A stretch of DNA of 37,522 nucleotides, taken from Bacteroidia bacterium (lineage in GTDB: Bacteria > Bacteroidota > Bacteroidia > Chitinophagales > Saprospiraceae). Under the pieces are notes generated by a model. The model was given only the letters and a program-made list of their open reading frames with translations, searched no databases and was not told where the DNA came from. The stretch's first letter is position 1, and each line of letters begins with the position of its first letter. This document shows positions 25,748 to 33,715 of the stretch, piece by piece. The stretch covers positions 1-37,522 of the forward strand of contig JAUIKE010000076.1 in the NCBI GenBank assembly GCA_030430845.1, given 5' to 3'. Made by a program: the position numbers and the translations under genes.

Positions 25748-26832
25748 GTGAAGTCTTAAGACCTCCTGTAGAGGTGTTGTACCAGGAAGAGTTGGAACTG
25801 CTGAAAAAAGCAGATGACCGGCCCAAACCTCCCAACTGGGAATTATCTCCCTGGGCTGTCGTCCATTTTTTAATGGGCGGGAAACTTGGAAAAGGAAAGG
25901 AGATCGAACCCAAATATTTTGGTGATCGCCGCCTGATAGAATTGGCTGTGTCAACCCTCGTTACCGACCGGGCACTGCTATTGACCGGCATTCCCGGAAC
26001 GGCCAAAACCTGGGTGGCTGAGAACCTGTCGGCCGCCATCTCCGGCAATTCCAGCTTGCTGGTCCAGGGCTCGGCGGGGCTGGCTGAAGAGTCTTTGCGA
26101 TACAGTTGGAATTATGCACAGTTGATTGCTAAAGGTCCCTCCGAGGAAGCTTTGGTGCCCAGCCCTGTATTGAAAGCCATGCAAACGGGTAAAATGGCTC
26201 GGGTAGAGGAGCTCACTCGCATACCCTCTGACGTACAGGACACCCTGATCACGATTTTATCCGAAAAAATACTGCCTGTACCGGAGCTTAATATGCAGGT
26301 GTCGGCTCGCAAAGGTTTCAACTTGATCGCCACGGCCAATGATCGGGACAAAGGTGTGAACGAGCTGTCGAGCGCCCTTCAAAGACGTTTTAATACCATC
26401 GTAATGCCCCTGCCGGCAACGCTGGATGAAGAGGTCAGGATCGTACAGAATCGAGTAGAAAAGATCGGGCAGCAATTGGAGTTGCCGGCTCAAAAAAGTC
26501 CTGTCGAAGAAATTCGCCGCCTGGTGACCATCTTTCGTGAACTGCGCTCCGGTCGTACGGAAGATGGGAAAAATCATCTAAAATCACCTAGTGGTACGCT
26601 TAGCACCGCGGAGGCCATTTCTGTTTTTCAGAGTGGCCAGGCGTTGGCAGCCCACTTTGGCGACGGGCAGGTCAAAGCAGAAGATCTTGCTTCTAGTTTG
26701 ACCGGCGTGATCGTCAAGGAAGGTGATCAGGATCTGCAGGTCTGGCAGGAGTATCTCGAAACTGTAATGAAAAAGCGCAAAGGGTGGCAAGATTTTTATG
26801 ATGCTTGCTCTACCTGGATTGGAAAAAAATAA
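25744..26832 (+). CDS. MoxR-type AAA+ ATPase
   Basis: A 362-residue cytoplasmic ATPase. Walker A is GIPGTAKT (residues 82-89). The Walker B position reads MARVEELTR (151-159), with Glu155-Glu156 where most MoxR proteins have Asp-Glu. Sensor 1 is ATAND (N199) and the arginine-finger segment is SALQRRF (R214/R215). A helical lid follows, then a lysine-rich tail. MoxR ATPases act as chaperones, usually together with a VWA-domain protein that contacts the substrate through a metal site; no VWA gene lies in this operon. It overlaps the DUF5691 gene by 4 nt and ends 6 nt before the DUF5682 gene. Confidence 0.9.
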   Translation: MSEVLRPPVEVLYQEELELLKKADDRPKPPNWELSPWAVVHFLMGGKLGKGKEIEPKYFGDRRLIELAVSTLVTDRALLLTGIPGTAKTWVAENLSAAISGNSSLLVQGSAGLAEESLRYSWNYAQLIAKGPSEEALVPSPVLKAMQTGKMARVEELTRIPSDVQDTLITILSEKILPVPELNMQVSARKGFNLIATANDRDKGVNELSSALQRRFNTIVMPLPATLDEEVRIVQNRVEKIGQQLELPAQKSPVEEIRRLVTIFRELRSGRTEDGKNHLKSPSGTLSTAEAISVFQSGQALAAHFGDGQVKAEDLASSLTGVIVKEGDQDLQVWQEYLETVMKKRKGWQDFYDACSTWIGKK

Positions 26833-26838
26833 TGATTA

Positions 26839-29025
26839 ATGAAAGTCTTCGGTATACGACATCACGGGCCCGGCTCGGCCAAACGACTGAGCAAAGCACT
26901 CAGGGCATACCAGCCTGATTGCCTGCTGATCGAATTGCCGGCGGGCGTGGAGAAAGCATTGAAGTATCTGGGAGAGCCAGGCTTGAAACCGCCCGTTGCT
27001 CTATTGATGTATCCCGTTAAAGATTTCCAATCGGGTTCTTTTCTGCCGTTTGCCGAATTTTCTCCGGAATGGCAAGCCATGAAATATGCCCTCAAAAAAG
27101 AGATCCCGATCATTCCCATGGACTTGCCGATGGGCATACAGATCGATCAATCACCTGTCAGGCGCTTATCGGCTGTGCGGACAGACCCGCTCGGCCACCT
27201 GGCCAAACTGGCCGGCTTTGATGATTCGGAACGCTGGTGGGATGTGACCTTTGAGCAGGAAGAGGACGATCTGGCCGTATTTGACATGATCGAAGAAATG
27301 ACCCTGGCCCTCAGAGAAGGTGCTTTATTTGACGAGCCTCCTTTGAACATAGCCCGCGAAGCATACATGAGAAAGGCGTTGAGAAAAGCAATCAAGGATG
27401 GCCATCAACGAATAGCCATTGTGTGTGGAGCCTGGCATACCCCCGCCCTGACACAGTGGGAAAGCATTTCTGCAAAATCGGATAACGATCGACTCCGCGG
27501 CCTGAAAAAAGAAAAATATGAAGTCAGCTGGATTCCCTGGAATTACGAGCGACTGTCGTTTTATTCCGGATACGGAGCCGGCGTTGTTTCACCGGCTTGG
27601 TACGAACTCCTTTTTCGTTACAGAGCTTCGATTAGTATTCGATGGATGGCCCGGGCAGGGCGATTATTGCGACAAAAAGGGCAAGATGCCTCGCCAGCCC
27701 ATGTGTTGGAAGCCATCCGCTTAGCGGATACGCTGACGGCCTTGCGCGACAAACCGCTACCTGGCCTTGCCGAACTGGAAGAAGCGGCCATTACTGTTTT
27801 CTGCAGAGGCGACCGAAAGTTGTTTGACCTGATCCGGAAAAAAATGATCATCGGTCAAAAATCGGGTAAAGTTCCGGAGAAGTTAACCAGTGTACCACTG
27901 CAAAAGGATTTTGAGCAAAAAGTGAAGTCGGCCCGCTTGAGTCCGGCATTAAAAAGTTCAGAAGCGGTCAAAAAAGAGCTGGACTTGCGAAAGCCTACTC
28001 AACTGTCGGCCAGCAAGCTATTACACAGCCTGATGATCCTCGACATTCCCTGGGGGAAGCCCATGAAAGGGTCCCAGTTCAAAACCGGGACCTTCAGCGA
28101 GAAGTGGAAGTTGAAATGGGTGCCGGATTATTACGTAAAAATCGTGCAGGCGGCGATTTATGGAAATACCATCGAAGAAGCTGCCTTGAATAAAATGAAG
28201 GAAAAAATCCAGGGAACGGAAAGTTTGCAGGAATTAACCGAACTGATGGATCAGAGTATCAAAGCGGACGTCCCGGAGGTTATTCCTGAGTTGACCACCA
28301 AAATGCAAGAGTTGGCTGCCCTGACCAAGGATATCCTAACTTTGATGGAAGCTTTGCCGGCGCTTGTTCAGGTATACAAATACGGGAATCAGCGAAACAG
28401 CGAAACTCAATTTTTCAAAGATATTATTGAAGAAATTGTTCCGCGAATATTTGTCGGCCTCCCTTCCGTATGTTCCGGAATCGAAGAAGAGCCTGCCAGG
28501 GAGGTTTACAAAGCTATGCAACGTACGCATCATGCGCTTCATCTTTTCAATCAGCCGGATTTGATTGAAGCTTGGTTAAAAACTCTTCGGATACTTTCCA
28601 ACACGAAATCGGTGCATCTGCTGATCCAGGGCTGGAGTTGGCGAAGCCTTTTTGATAAGCAAAAAGTAGAACCTGCTGCTATGGAAAGAACCATGCAGGC
28701 TTATTTGGTTACTTCTCAGGCACCCATGTATTTTACGCAGTGGCTGGAGGGTTTCTTAAGCGGAAGTGGTTTGCTCTTAATACATAATCCAGGCTTTTGG
28801 AAGCTGCTTGACCGATGGATTCGGCAGATCCCCGAAGACCAGTTCAAAACCATCTTGCCTATATTGAGGCGTACTTTTTCTGCTTTTCAAGGGCCGGAAA
28901 GAAAAAAAATGCTGAATATGGCCCGCTTTGGTTCAGGCCTCCCAGCCGAAAAAACGAAAGATGAAATAAATGAGGAGTTGGCCGAAATGGCGCTAAGTAG
29001 TGTCAGAAAGTTATTAGAGATTTAA
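26839..29025 (+). CDS. DUF5682 family protein, TraB/EreA-like N-terminal domain
   Basis: A 728-residue protein. The N-terminus GIRHHGPGS (H8, H9), an acidic residue at the end of the next strand (LLIELPAG, E32) and a later IVCGAWHTPAL (H200) form the same spaced His/Glu/His pattern seen in the TraB/PrgY-ChaN-EreA superfamily of putative hydrolases. This relation is my inference. Residues ~300-728 are helical and rich in basic and acidic residues without a motif I know (ALPALVQVYKYGNQRNSE, WSWRSLFDK). No export signal. The gene ends an operon with DUF5691 and MoxR genes, so it is probably either the effector enzyme or the client of the ATPase. Confidence 0.82.
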   Translation: MKVFGIRHHGPGSAKRLSKALRAYQPDCLLIELPAGVEKALKYLGEPGLKPPVALLMYPVKDFQSGSFLPFAEFSPEWQAMKYALKKEIPIIPMDLPMGIQIDQSPVRRLSAVRTDPLGHLAKLAGFDDSERWWDVTFEQEEDDLAVFDMIEEMTLALREGALFDEPPLNIAREAYMRKALRKAIKDGHQRIAIVCGAWHTPALTQWESISAKSDNDRLRGLKKEKYEVSWIPWNYERLSFYSGYGAGVVSPAWYELLFRYRASISIRWMARAGRLLRQKGQDASPAHVLEAIRLADTLTALRDKPLPGLAELEEAAITVFCRGDRKLFDLIRKKMIIGQKSGKVPEKLTSVPLQKDFEQKVKSARLSPALKSSEAVKKELDLRKPTQLSASKLLHSLMILDIPWGKPMKGSQFKTGTFSEKWKLKWVPDYYVKIVQAAIYGNTIEEAALNKMKEKIQGTESLQELTELMDQSIKADVPEVIPELTTKMQELAALTKDILTLMEALPALVQVYKYGNQRNSETQFFKDIIEEIVPRIFVGLPSVCSGIEEEPAREVYKAMQRTHHALHLFNQPDLIEAWLKTLRILSNTKSVHLLIQGWSWRSLFDKQKVEPAAMERTMQAYLVTSQAPMYFTQWLEGFLSGSGLLLIHNPGFWKLLDRWIRQIPEDQFKTILPILRRTFSAFQGPERKKMLNMARFGSGLPAEKTKDEINEELAEMALSSVRKLLEI

Positions 29026-29107
29026 TATCGGATTAATCTTCCATTCACATTCAGTATGGACTTTTACGGTATCAACACGAATCCTATACTGTAGCCCTAT
29101 ATGTGAT

Positions 29108-29141
29108 GGCTGTGCCGATCTCCAAGTGCATAGCCTTTTTT
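29108..29141 (+). terminator. Intrinsic terminator of the DUF5682 operon
   Basis: GGCTGTGC pairs with GCATAGCC (8 bp with one G:U in RNA) around a 12-nt loop, followed by six T residues. It lies 82 nt after the DUF5682 stop. Confidence 0.8.
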
Positions 29142-29160
29142 ATTTTGCCTCCTTTAGTTT

Positions 29161-29223
29161 CGAACATTGAAAATTAGTATTACCGCCCCCGCCGGGGGTG
29201 GTAATATTAATTTTCAATGTTCG
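29161..29223. repeat. 63-bp near-perfect palindrome overlapping the scpA 3' end
   Basis: Thirty-one base pairs surround a single C, with only two G:T pairs. The right arm encodes the last scpA codons and stop (29207-29209); the left arm is the inverse copy of that coding sequence. The plus-strand operon already has its own terminator at 29108, so this may terminate scpA, though it has no long U-tract on the minus strand. Confidence 0.85.
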
Positions 29224-29968
29224 GATCTACAAGAGACTTTTCCACCCAGAAGTTATTGGCACCTTCGCCGGAAATGATCCGGACCCTTTCCATGTTGGCC
29301 AGTTCCAATAAAGCCAAAAAGGTGACGATGGCGTGTATCCGGTTTTTACACTGGCTAAAGAGGTTTTTGAAATTAGCTTTTTTCTGAGTGTGAATGACAG
29401 ATAAGATCTGTGCCTGAGATTCTTCGATCGTATAACTAAACTGTACGATCTGGTGCACCTGCTTATGATTGGCGATCTTGTATTGTTCGGTGACCCGTTC
29501 GAAAGCTTTGAGGAGCTTGAAAAGGGTGAGGGACTCCAACTCGACATCGACCAGTGCTTTATTGGCGATCTTTTTCAATTCGGACGAAATATTGCCCCGG
29601 TATTCCCGCAGAGCTCTCGACTTTTCCAACTCTCGCATATCATCCAGTACGCTTTTATATTTGCGGTACTCCAACAGGCGTTGTACCAGTTCTTCCCTGG
29701 GGTCTATTTCGTTACCTTCCTCATCTTTTTCCTTGCGCGGTAACAACATTTTAGCCTTAATACGGCAGAGAGTGGCTGCTACCAGAACAAATTCACTGGC
29801 CAGATCAATGTTCAGTACCTCCATCTTGTGAATATATTCGAGAAAATCGTCGGTGATCTTTGCAATGGGAATGTCGTATATGTCCAGCTCATCGCGCTCG
29901 ATAAAGAACAACAACAGATCGAAGGGCCCTTCAAATTGAGCTATTTTAACCGTATACGTTTCGCTCAT
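29207..29968 (-). CDS. scpA: Segregation and condensation protein A (kleisin)
   Basis: A 253-residue kleisin that bridges the SMC heads in the condensin-like complex needed for chromosome segregation. The N-terminal hallmark YTVKIAQFEGPFDLLLFFIERDELDIYDIPI is intact in pieces such as FEGPFDLLL and DIYDIPIAKITDDFL. The central EFVLVAATLCRIKAKMLLPR motif and the C-terminal winged-helix segment (FLALLELANMERVRI) are present. Length is typical. The partner scpB and smc are not in the window. Expression probably comes from the promoter at 30100-30129, with a leader of about 125 nt that includes half of the palindrome at 30063-30114. Confidence 0.95.
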   Translation of the reverse strand: MSETYTVKIAQFEGPFDLLLFFIERDELDIYDIPIAKITDDFLEYIHKMEVLNIDLASEFVLVAATLCRIKAKMLLPRKEKDEEGNEIDPREELVQRLLEYRKYKSVLDDMRELEKSRALREYRGNISSELKKIANKALVDVELESLTLFKLLKAFERVTEQYKIANHKQVHQIVQFSYTIEESQAQILSVIHTQKKANFKNLFSQCKNRIHAIVTFLALLELANMERVRIISGEGANNFWVEKSLVDPNIEN

Positions 29969-30062
29969 TGGAATTGATTATTAAGAGAGGTAATTATTAA
30001 AATCGCCAGTTTTGCAAGTTATCTATTTTTTACGAAGCCTGGTAATTTTAGCAGAAGGAAAA

Positions 30063-30114
30063 ATAAGTATAAATTTGGGCGAGGGCAGCTGCCCTCGCCC
30101 AAATTTATACTTAT
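30063..30114. repeat. Perfect 52-bp loopless palindrome on the start codon of the RsmI-like gene
   Basis: Twenty-six base pairs meet at a central CAGCTG with no spacer. The last two bases are the A and T of the ATG at 30113. TAAATTTG, the Bacteroidota -7 consensus, occurs in the left arm on the plus strand (30070-30077) and, by symmetry, in the right arm on the minus strand (30107-30100). The genes on both sides are divergent, so it has no terminator duty. Confidence 0.92.
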
Positions 30115-30129
30115 GAACAACAAAGGCAA
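30100..30129 (-). promoter_or_regulatory. scpA promoter
   Basis: On the minus strand TTG (30129-30127), exactly 19 nt, then TAAATTTG (30107-30100). The -33 element lies inside the first codons of the divergent methyltransferase gene and the -7 element inside the palindrome. Predicted start near 30094. The mirrored plus-strand -7 (30070-30077) has no TTG at the right distance, so that direction is weaker. Confidence 0.65.
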
Positions 30130-30823
30130 ACTATACCTTTTTCCTTCTTCTTTAGGCGAAAACACCACGCATGCCATCCCGGAACTTAACCGTCAAATCC
30201 TGGATCGGATCACTTTTTTCATCGCCGAACGGGCCAAAACAGCCCGGCACTTCATCAAAGCCTGCATTCCCGGCAAAGACCTCAGTCCCTTGCAATTCTC
30301 AGAGCTGAACAAACGGACTCGCCCGGAAGAAATTCCGGGCTTCTTACAACCCTGTCTGGATGGACATGACATGGGCCTGCTGTCAGAAGCCGGCTGTCCC
30401 GGCGTGGCGGATCCCGGTGCACGGGTTGTCCAGGCCGCTCATCAACAGGGGATTCCGGTTGTTCCACTTACAGGGCCTTCTTCGATTTTGTTGGCGTTGA
30501 TGGCCTCTGGCATGAACGGCCAGCAATTCTGCTTCCAGGGATACCTGTCGCCGAAAAAACCGGAACTGGCTAAGGAACTCAAAAAACTGGAACAGCTGTC
30601 TGCCAAATTCAAGCAAACTCAGATTTTTATCGAAACTCCCTACCGCAACAACGGCCTGGTGGAAACGGCTCTTCAAATCCTGGATGACCACACCCAATTC
30701 TGCATCGCAGTGGATCTGACCCTGCCCGAAGAGTTTGTACAGACGCATATCATTGCAGACTGGAAAAAAAGAAAGATTCCGGACCTACATAAACGACCGG
30801 CCATATTTTTGTTGCTGAAGTAG
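30113..30823 (+). CDS. RsmI-like SAM-dependent methyltransferase (tetrapyrrole methylase fold)
   Basis: A 236-residue protein of the SAM methyltransferase family that includes RsmI, the 16S rRNA 2'-O-methyltransferase for C1402. Visible motifs are GKLYLFPSSLGE at the N-terminus, the SAM-site loop LLSEAGCPGVADPGARVV, PLTGPSSILLALMASG and FIETPYRNN. It is shorter than canonical RsmI (about 280 residues) and has SEAGCPGVADPG where canonical RsmI has SDAGTPxxSDPG, so it belongs to the second, shorter Bacteroidota subgroup whose exact substrate I cannot state. The start codon lies at the edge of a 52-bp palindrome, so leader folding could control translation. Confidence 0.87.
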   Translation: MNNKGKLYLFPSSLGENTTHAIPELNRQILDRITFFIAERAKTARHFIKACIPGKDLSPLQFSELNKRTRPEEIPGFLQPCLDGHDMGLLSEAGCPGVADPGARVVQAAHQQGIPVVPLTGPSSILLALMASGMNGQQFCFQGYLSPKKPELAKELKKLEQLSAKFKQTQIFIETPYRNNGLVETALQILDDHTQFCIAVDLTLPEEFVQTHIIADWKKRKIPDLHKRPAIFLLLK

Positions 30824-30884
30824 CCTCGATAGTTTAGTGACTTCTTTCAAACGCAGGCGTCAAAAGTTAAAGCTTAGTTTAGTC

Positions 30885-30916
30885 TTGAAACTAAGTGAAC
30901 TTTTTTGTAACCTTTG
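30885..30916 (+). promoter_or_regulatory. nadA promoter
   Basis: TTG (30885-30887), 20 nt, then TAACCTTTG (30908-30916), a -7 element with one extra base. The same TTG-N20-xAACCTTTG layout occurs at 35614-35645. Predicted start near 30922, about 90 nt upstream of ATG 31016. Confidence 0.6.
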
Positions 30917-31015
30917 TAGTTCTAAGCATGAATCATCTCGTATTTTTTAAAAGAGGGTTTAAGAAAACGGGGGATGTCTCATGTTAGCAACATTAACCAA
31001 CTTAAGCATCAAATT

Positions 31016-32020
31016 ATGAGTACATTATCAGTCGCAGAAAAGCACCTTGACAAATTGGGCTACCTCGATTTGGAAGTTGACCCCACTCTCGATCTTTTTG
31101 AAGAGATCGAAAAGCTAAAAAAAGAAAAGAATGCTATTATCCTGGCTCACTATTACCAGGAAGCAGATATTCAGGACATAGCTGATTATATTGGTGACAG
31201 CCTGGGCTTGTCGCAAAAAGCGGCTGATACGGATGCCGATATCATTGTGTTCGCGGGTGTCCATTTTATGGCGGAAACGGCGAAAATGTTATCTCCTAAA
31301 AAAAAGGTATTGCTTCCGGACCTAAAGGCAGGCTGTTCTCTGGCCGATTCTTGCCCGCCGCCGCTGTTCAGAAAATTCAAAGAAAAATACCCTGAGCATG
31401 TAGTTGTGAGCTATATCAACTGCACGGCTGAGCTAAAGACCTTGACGGACGTTTGCTGTACATCCACCAACGCGGTGCATATCATCAACAGCATTCCCGA
31501 AGACAAGGAGATTATTTTTGCACCGGACATCAACCTGGGGCGGTATCTTCAAAAAACAACCGGCAGGGAGATGGTGCTTTGGAACGGTTCCTGCATGGTA
31601 CACGAAATATTTTCTGCCGAAAAGATCACGAAGTTGATGATGCGTCATCCGGAGGCCAAGCTGATCGCTCACCCGGAATGTGAAGCGCATATATTGGAAA
31701 AAGCAGATTTTATTGCTTCCACGACTGGCTTGTTGAATTACACTAAGAAGAGCGATGCCACGGAGTTCATTGTAGCCACAGAAGCAGGTATTATTCACCA
31801 AATGCAGAAGGCCTCGCCGGACAAAACCTTTATTCCAGCGCCTCCGAACAACACTTGTGCCTGCAACGAATGCCCGCACATGAGAAGAAATACACTTGAG
31901 AAATTGTACTTGTGCATGAAATATGAATTGCCGGAAATCACGCTGCCGGATTGGGTGATCAAGGAAGGTGTGGCCAGTATTGACCGGATGCTGGAAGTTT
32001 CTAAGAAAGCCGGCTTATAA
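31016..32020 (+). CDS. nadA: Quinolinate synthase
   Basis: A 334-residue [4Fe-4S] enzyme that condenses iminoaspartate with dihydroxyacetone phosphate to quinolinate in NAD synthesis. The LAHYYQEADIQDIADYIGDSL motif (in part LAHYYQ, GDSLGLS) is intact. Probable cluster cysteines are C107 (AGCSLADSC), C193 (NGSCMVHE) and C286 in TCACNECPH, spaced about 86 and 93 as expected. Two starts are possible: 30974 and 31016. I prefer 31016 (MSTLSVAEKHL), since homologues generally have a short segment before DPTLDLFEEIEKLKKEKNA; the upstream one would add 14 residues. nadB is not in the window. It shares a terminator with the convergent cyclase gene. Confidence 0.95.
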   Translation: MSTLSVAEKHLDKLGYLDLEVDPTLDLFEEIEKLKKEKNAIILAHYYQEADIQDIADYIGDSLGLSQKAADTDADIIVFAGVHFMAETAKMLSPKKKVLLPDLKAGCSLADSCPPPLFRKFKEKYPEHVVVSYINCTAELKTLTDVCCTSTNAVHIINSIPEDKEIIFAPDINLGRYLQKTTGREMVLWNGSCMVHEIFSAEKITKLMMRHPEAKLIAHPECEAHILEKADFIASTTGLLNYTKKSDATEFIVATEAGIIHQMQKASPDKTFIPAPPNNTCACNECPHMRRNTLEKLYLCMKYELPEITLPDWVIKEGVASIDRMLEVSKKAGL

Positions 32021-32028
32021 AATATTTA

Positions 32029-32062
32029 AAGTTTACTTCCGCCGAACAGCGGAAGTAAACTT
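32029..32062. terminator. Shared hairpin between nadA and the cyclase gene
   Basis: A 14-bp perfect stem with a 6-nt loop (CGAACA) lies 8 nt after the nadA stop and 3 nt after the cyclase stop on the other strand. It has no strong T-tract on either side. It probably ends or protects both convergent transcripts. Confidence 0.75.
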
Positions 32063-32065
32063 ACT

Positions 32066-33715
32066 TTACACAGCTACTGCTGTTCTCTCCTGCTTCACAA
32101 AGTACATATCCACGGCTCCTTTGTTCTTAGCCTGCACCTTGCCGCGGTATTCGCACTCAAAATTATACTTAACGCGCTTGTAGGTATCTTCTGAGATATT
32201 CACCTGTCCTTCCATGCTATTCGCTTCCATACGAGCGGCAATGTTGACGGTATCTCCCCAAATATCATAAGCGAATTTATTAACTCCAACCACTCCTGCC
32301 ACTACCGGGCCGGTATGCAATCCGATTCGAGCCTCGAAGTAGGGCTTACCCATTCGGATACGCTCCTGCTTATATTCTTCGAGGAATTCCTGCATTTCGA
32401 GGGCAGCCTTGATGATATTATTGGGCAAGGTACGACGTTCGGTAAGCCCGCTAGCGCACATGTAAGCATCGCCGATTGTTTTGATCTTTTCGACATCGGA
32501 ATACTGGGTAATAATGAAGTCAAAAGCCTTGAAGCATTTATCCAGTTCTTTGACTAATTCTTCAGGCGTAAGAGCTTCTGCTACCTTAGTAAAGTTTTTG
32601 AAATCGGAAAAGAGGACGGTTACCTCCTTGTATTGCTTCGCACTGGCCTTGCCATATTCCTTGAGTTCATTGGCGATAGGAGCCGGGAGAATATTCAGCA
32701 GCAGTTCATCCGAGCGTTCGCGTTCATGCTGGATCATTTTGTTTTTCTCTTCCAGTGTTCTCTTGGCCCTTCGAGAGCTTCGATAGCGACCGTAAATGAC
32801 CAGAGCCAGGATAATGAGCGCGCCGGCAGCCAGAATGGCCATATTCATGATGTTCCGGTTCCTTTGCACTTCCATTTGAGCATCCTGAGCATCCATCTTG
32901 GCCCGGTTCAGCAGCACTTCCTGTTCCAGTTGCTGCTTGGTCATTTCTTGTAGCTCACTGGCTTTCTCTTCCAACTGTTCGCTGGCGGCTTGAGCCTGCT
33001 GTACAGCCTTGTCTTTCTCTTCTTCGATATTGGCCAGCTGTTCGCTGGTTTGAGATAGTTGCTGATTTACCTGCTGATGCCGTTCTACCAGTTCCGTCTG
33101 CTTGGTTTCCAGGTTTTGTTTTTCGGCCAGGATCTGGTTGCGATCACTTTGAAGCCGCTGGATTTCTTTTTCCAGATCTGCTTTTTCCTTTTCCAGTTTG
33201 CGCTGATCTCGGGACAATTGCTCTTTCAAAACGTCGAAATCGGTCGAGAGCTTGCTGACACTTCTGCCGCTAAAAAATTCAAAGGCTTCTTCGTAGACCT
33301 GGCTGGCCTGCCGGTATTTCTTTTGCCGGTTCATGACCTCCGCCCTCTTCTGAGTACTTTCTGCCATCAGGCCCAGGTCGCCGGCCTGGCGGGCATAGGC
33401 AAAGGCATTTTTGTACTCCGTGTCAGCACGATAATAGGAGCGATCAATGAAGTGAATTTCTCCTTTGAGCATGGCCAGCTGAGCCAGCGTTCCTTTATCA
33501 TTCAGGTTAGCGGCCAACTGTACGGCGTCCTGCGCATGGTCCAATGCTTCATCGTATTGCCGCTTGGCCTTGTATGCTTCACCTAACTTGATCAGCACGG
33601 CAATTTTTTCTTTGGAGGTTTCTGCTTCCTCCAATTGCCGCTCCAGGGCCTCTACGCTCTGAGCACCCAGACCAAAAACGAATAACAGCAAAAGGAGTGT
33701 AAAAATAAATTTCAT
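32066..33715 (-). CDS. TPR / coiled-coil / class III adenylate cyclase, membrane-anchored
   Basis: A 549-residue protein with a signal sequence (1-18, ending LGAQS), TPR helices (about 20-150), a long coiled coil rich in Gln and Glu (about 165-280), one transmembrane helix (about 287-308, MAILAAGALIILALVIYG) and a class III cyclase domain (about 345-540). Catalytic residues are present: the metal Asp in VLFSDFKNFT, the adenine-selecting Lys and second metal Asp in KIKTIGDAYM, the Asp in YDIWGDTVN, and the transition-state Asn/Arg in NIAARME. The Lys/Asp pair predicts ATP, giving cAMP. The TPR/coiled-coil part would be periplasmic, so it may sense envelope state. A -7-like TACTTTTG lies at 33749-33742 but without a clear -33. 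Confidence 0.92.
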   Translation of the reverse strand: MKFIFTLLLLLFVFGLGAQSVEALERQLEEAETSKEKIAVLIKLGEAYKAKRQYDEALDHAQDAVQLAANLNDKGTLAQLAMLKGEIHFIDRSYYRADTEYKNAFAYARQAGDLGLMAESTQKRAEVMNRQKKYRQASQVYEEAFEFFSGRSVSKLSTDFDVLKEQLSRDQRKLEKEKADLEKEIQRLQSDRNQILAEKQNLETKQTELVERHQQVNQQLSQTSEQLANIEEEKDKAVQQAQAASEQLEEKASELQEMTKQQLEQEVLLNRAKMDAQDAQMEVQRNRNIMNMAILAAGALIILALVIYGRYRSSRRAKRTLEEKNKMIQHERERSDELLLNILPAPIANELKEYGKASAKQYKEVTVLFSDFKNFTKVAEALTPEELVKELDKCFKAFDFIITQYSDVEKIKTIGDAYMCASGLTERRTLPNNIIKAALEMQEFLEEYKQERIRMGKPYFEARIGLHTGPVVAGVVGVNKFAYDIWGDTVNIAARMEANSMEGQVNISEDTYKRVKYNFECEYRGKVQAKNKGAVDMYFVKQERTAVAV

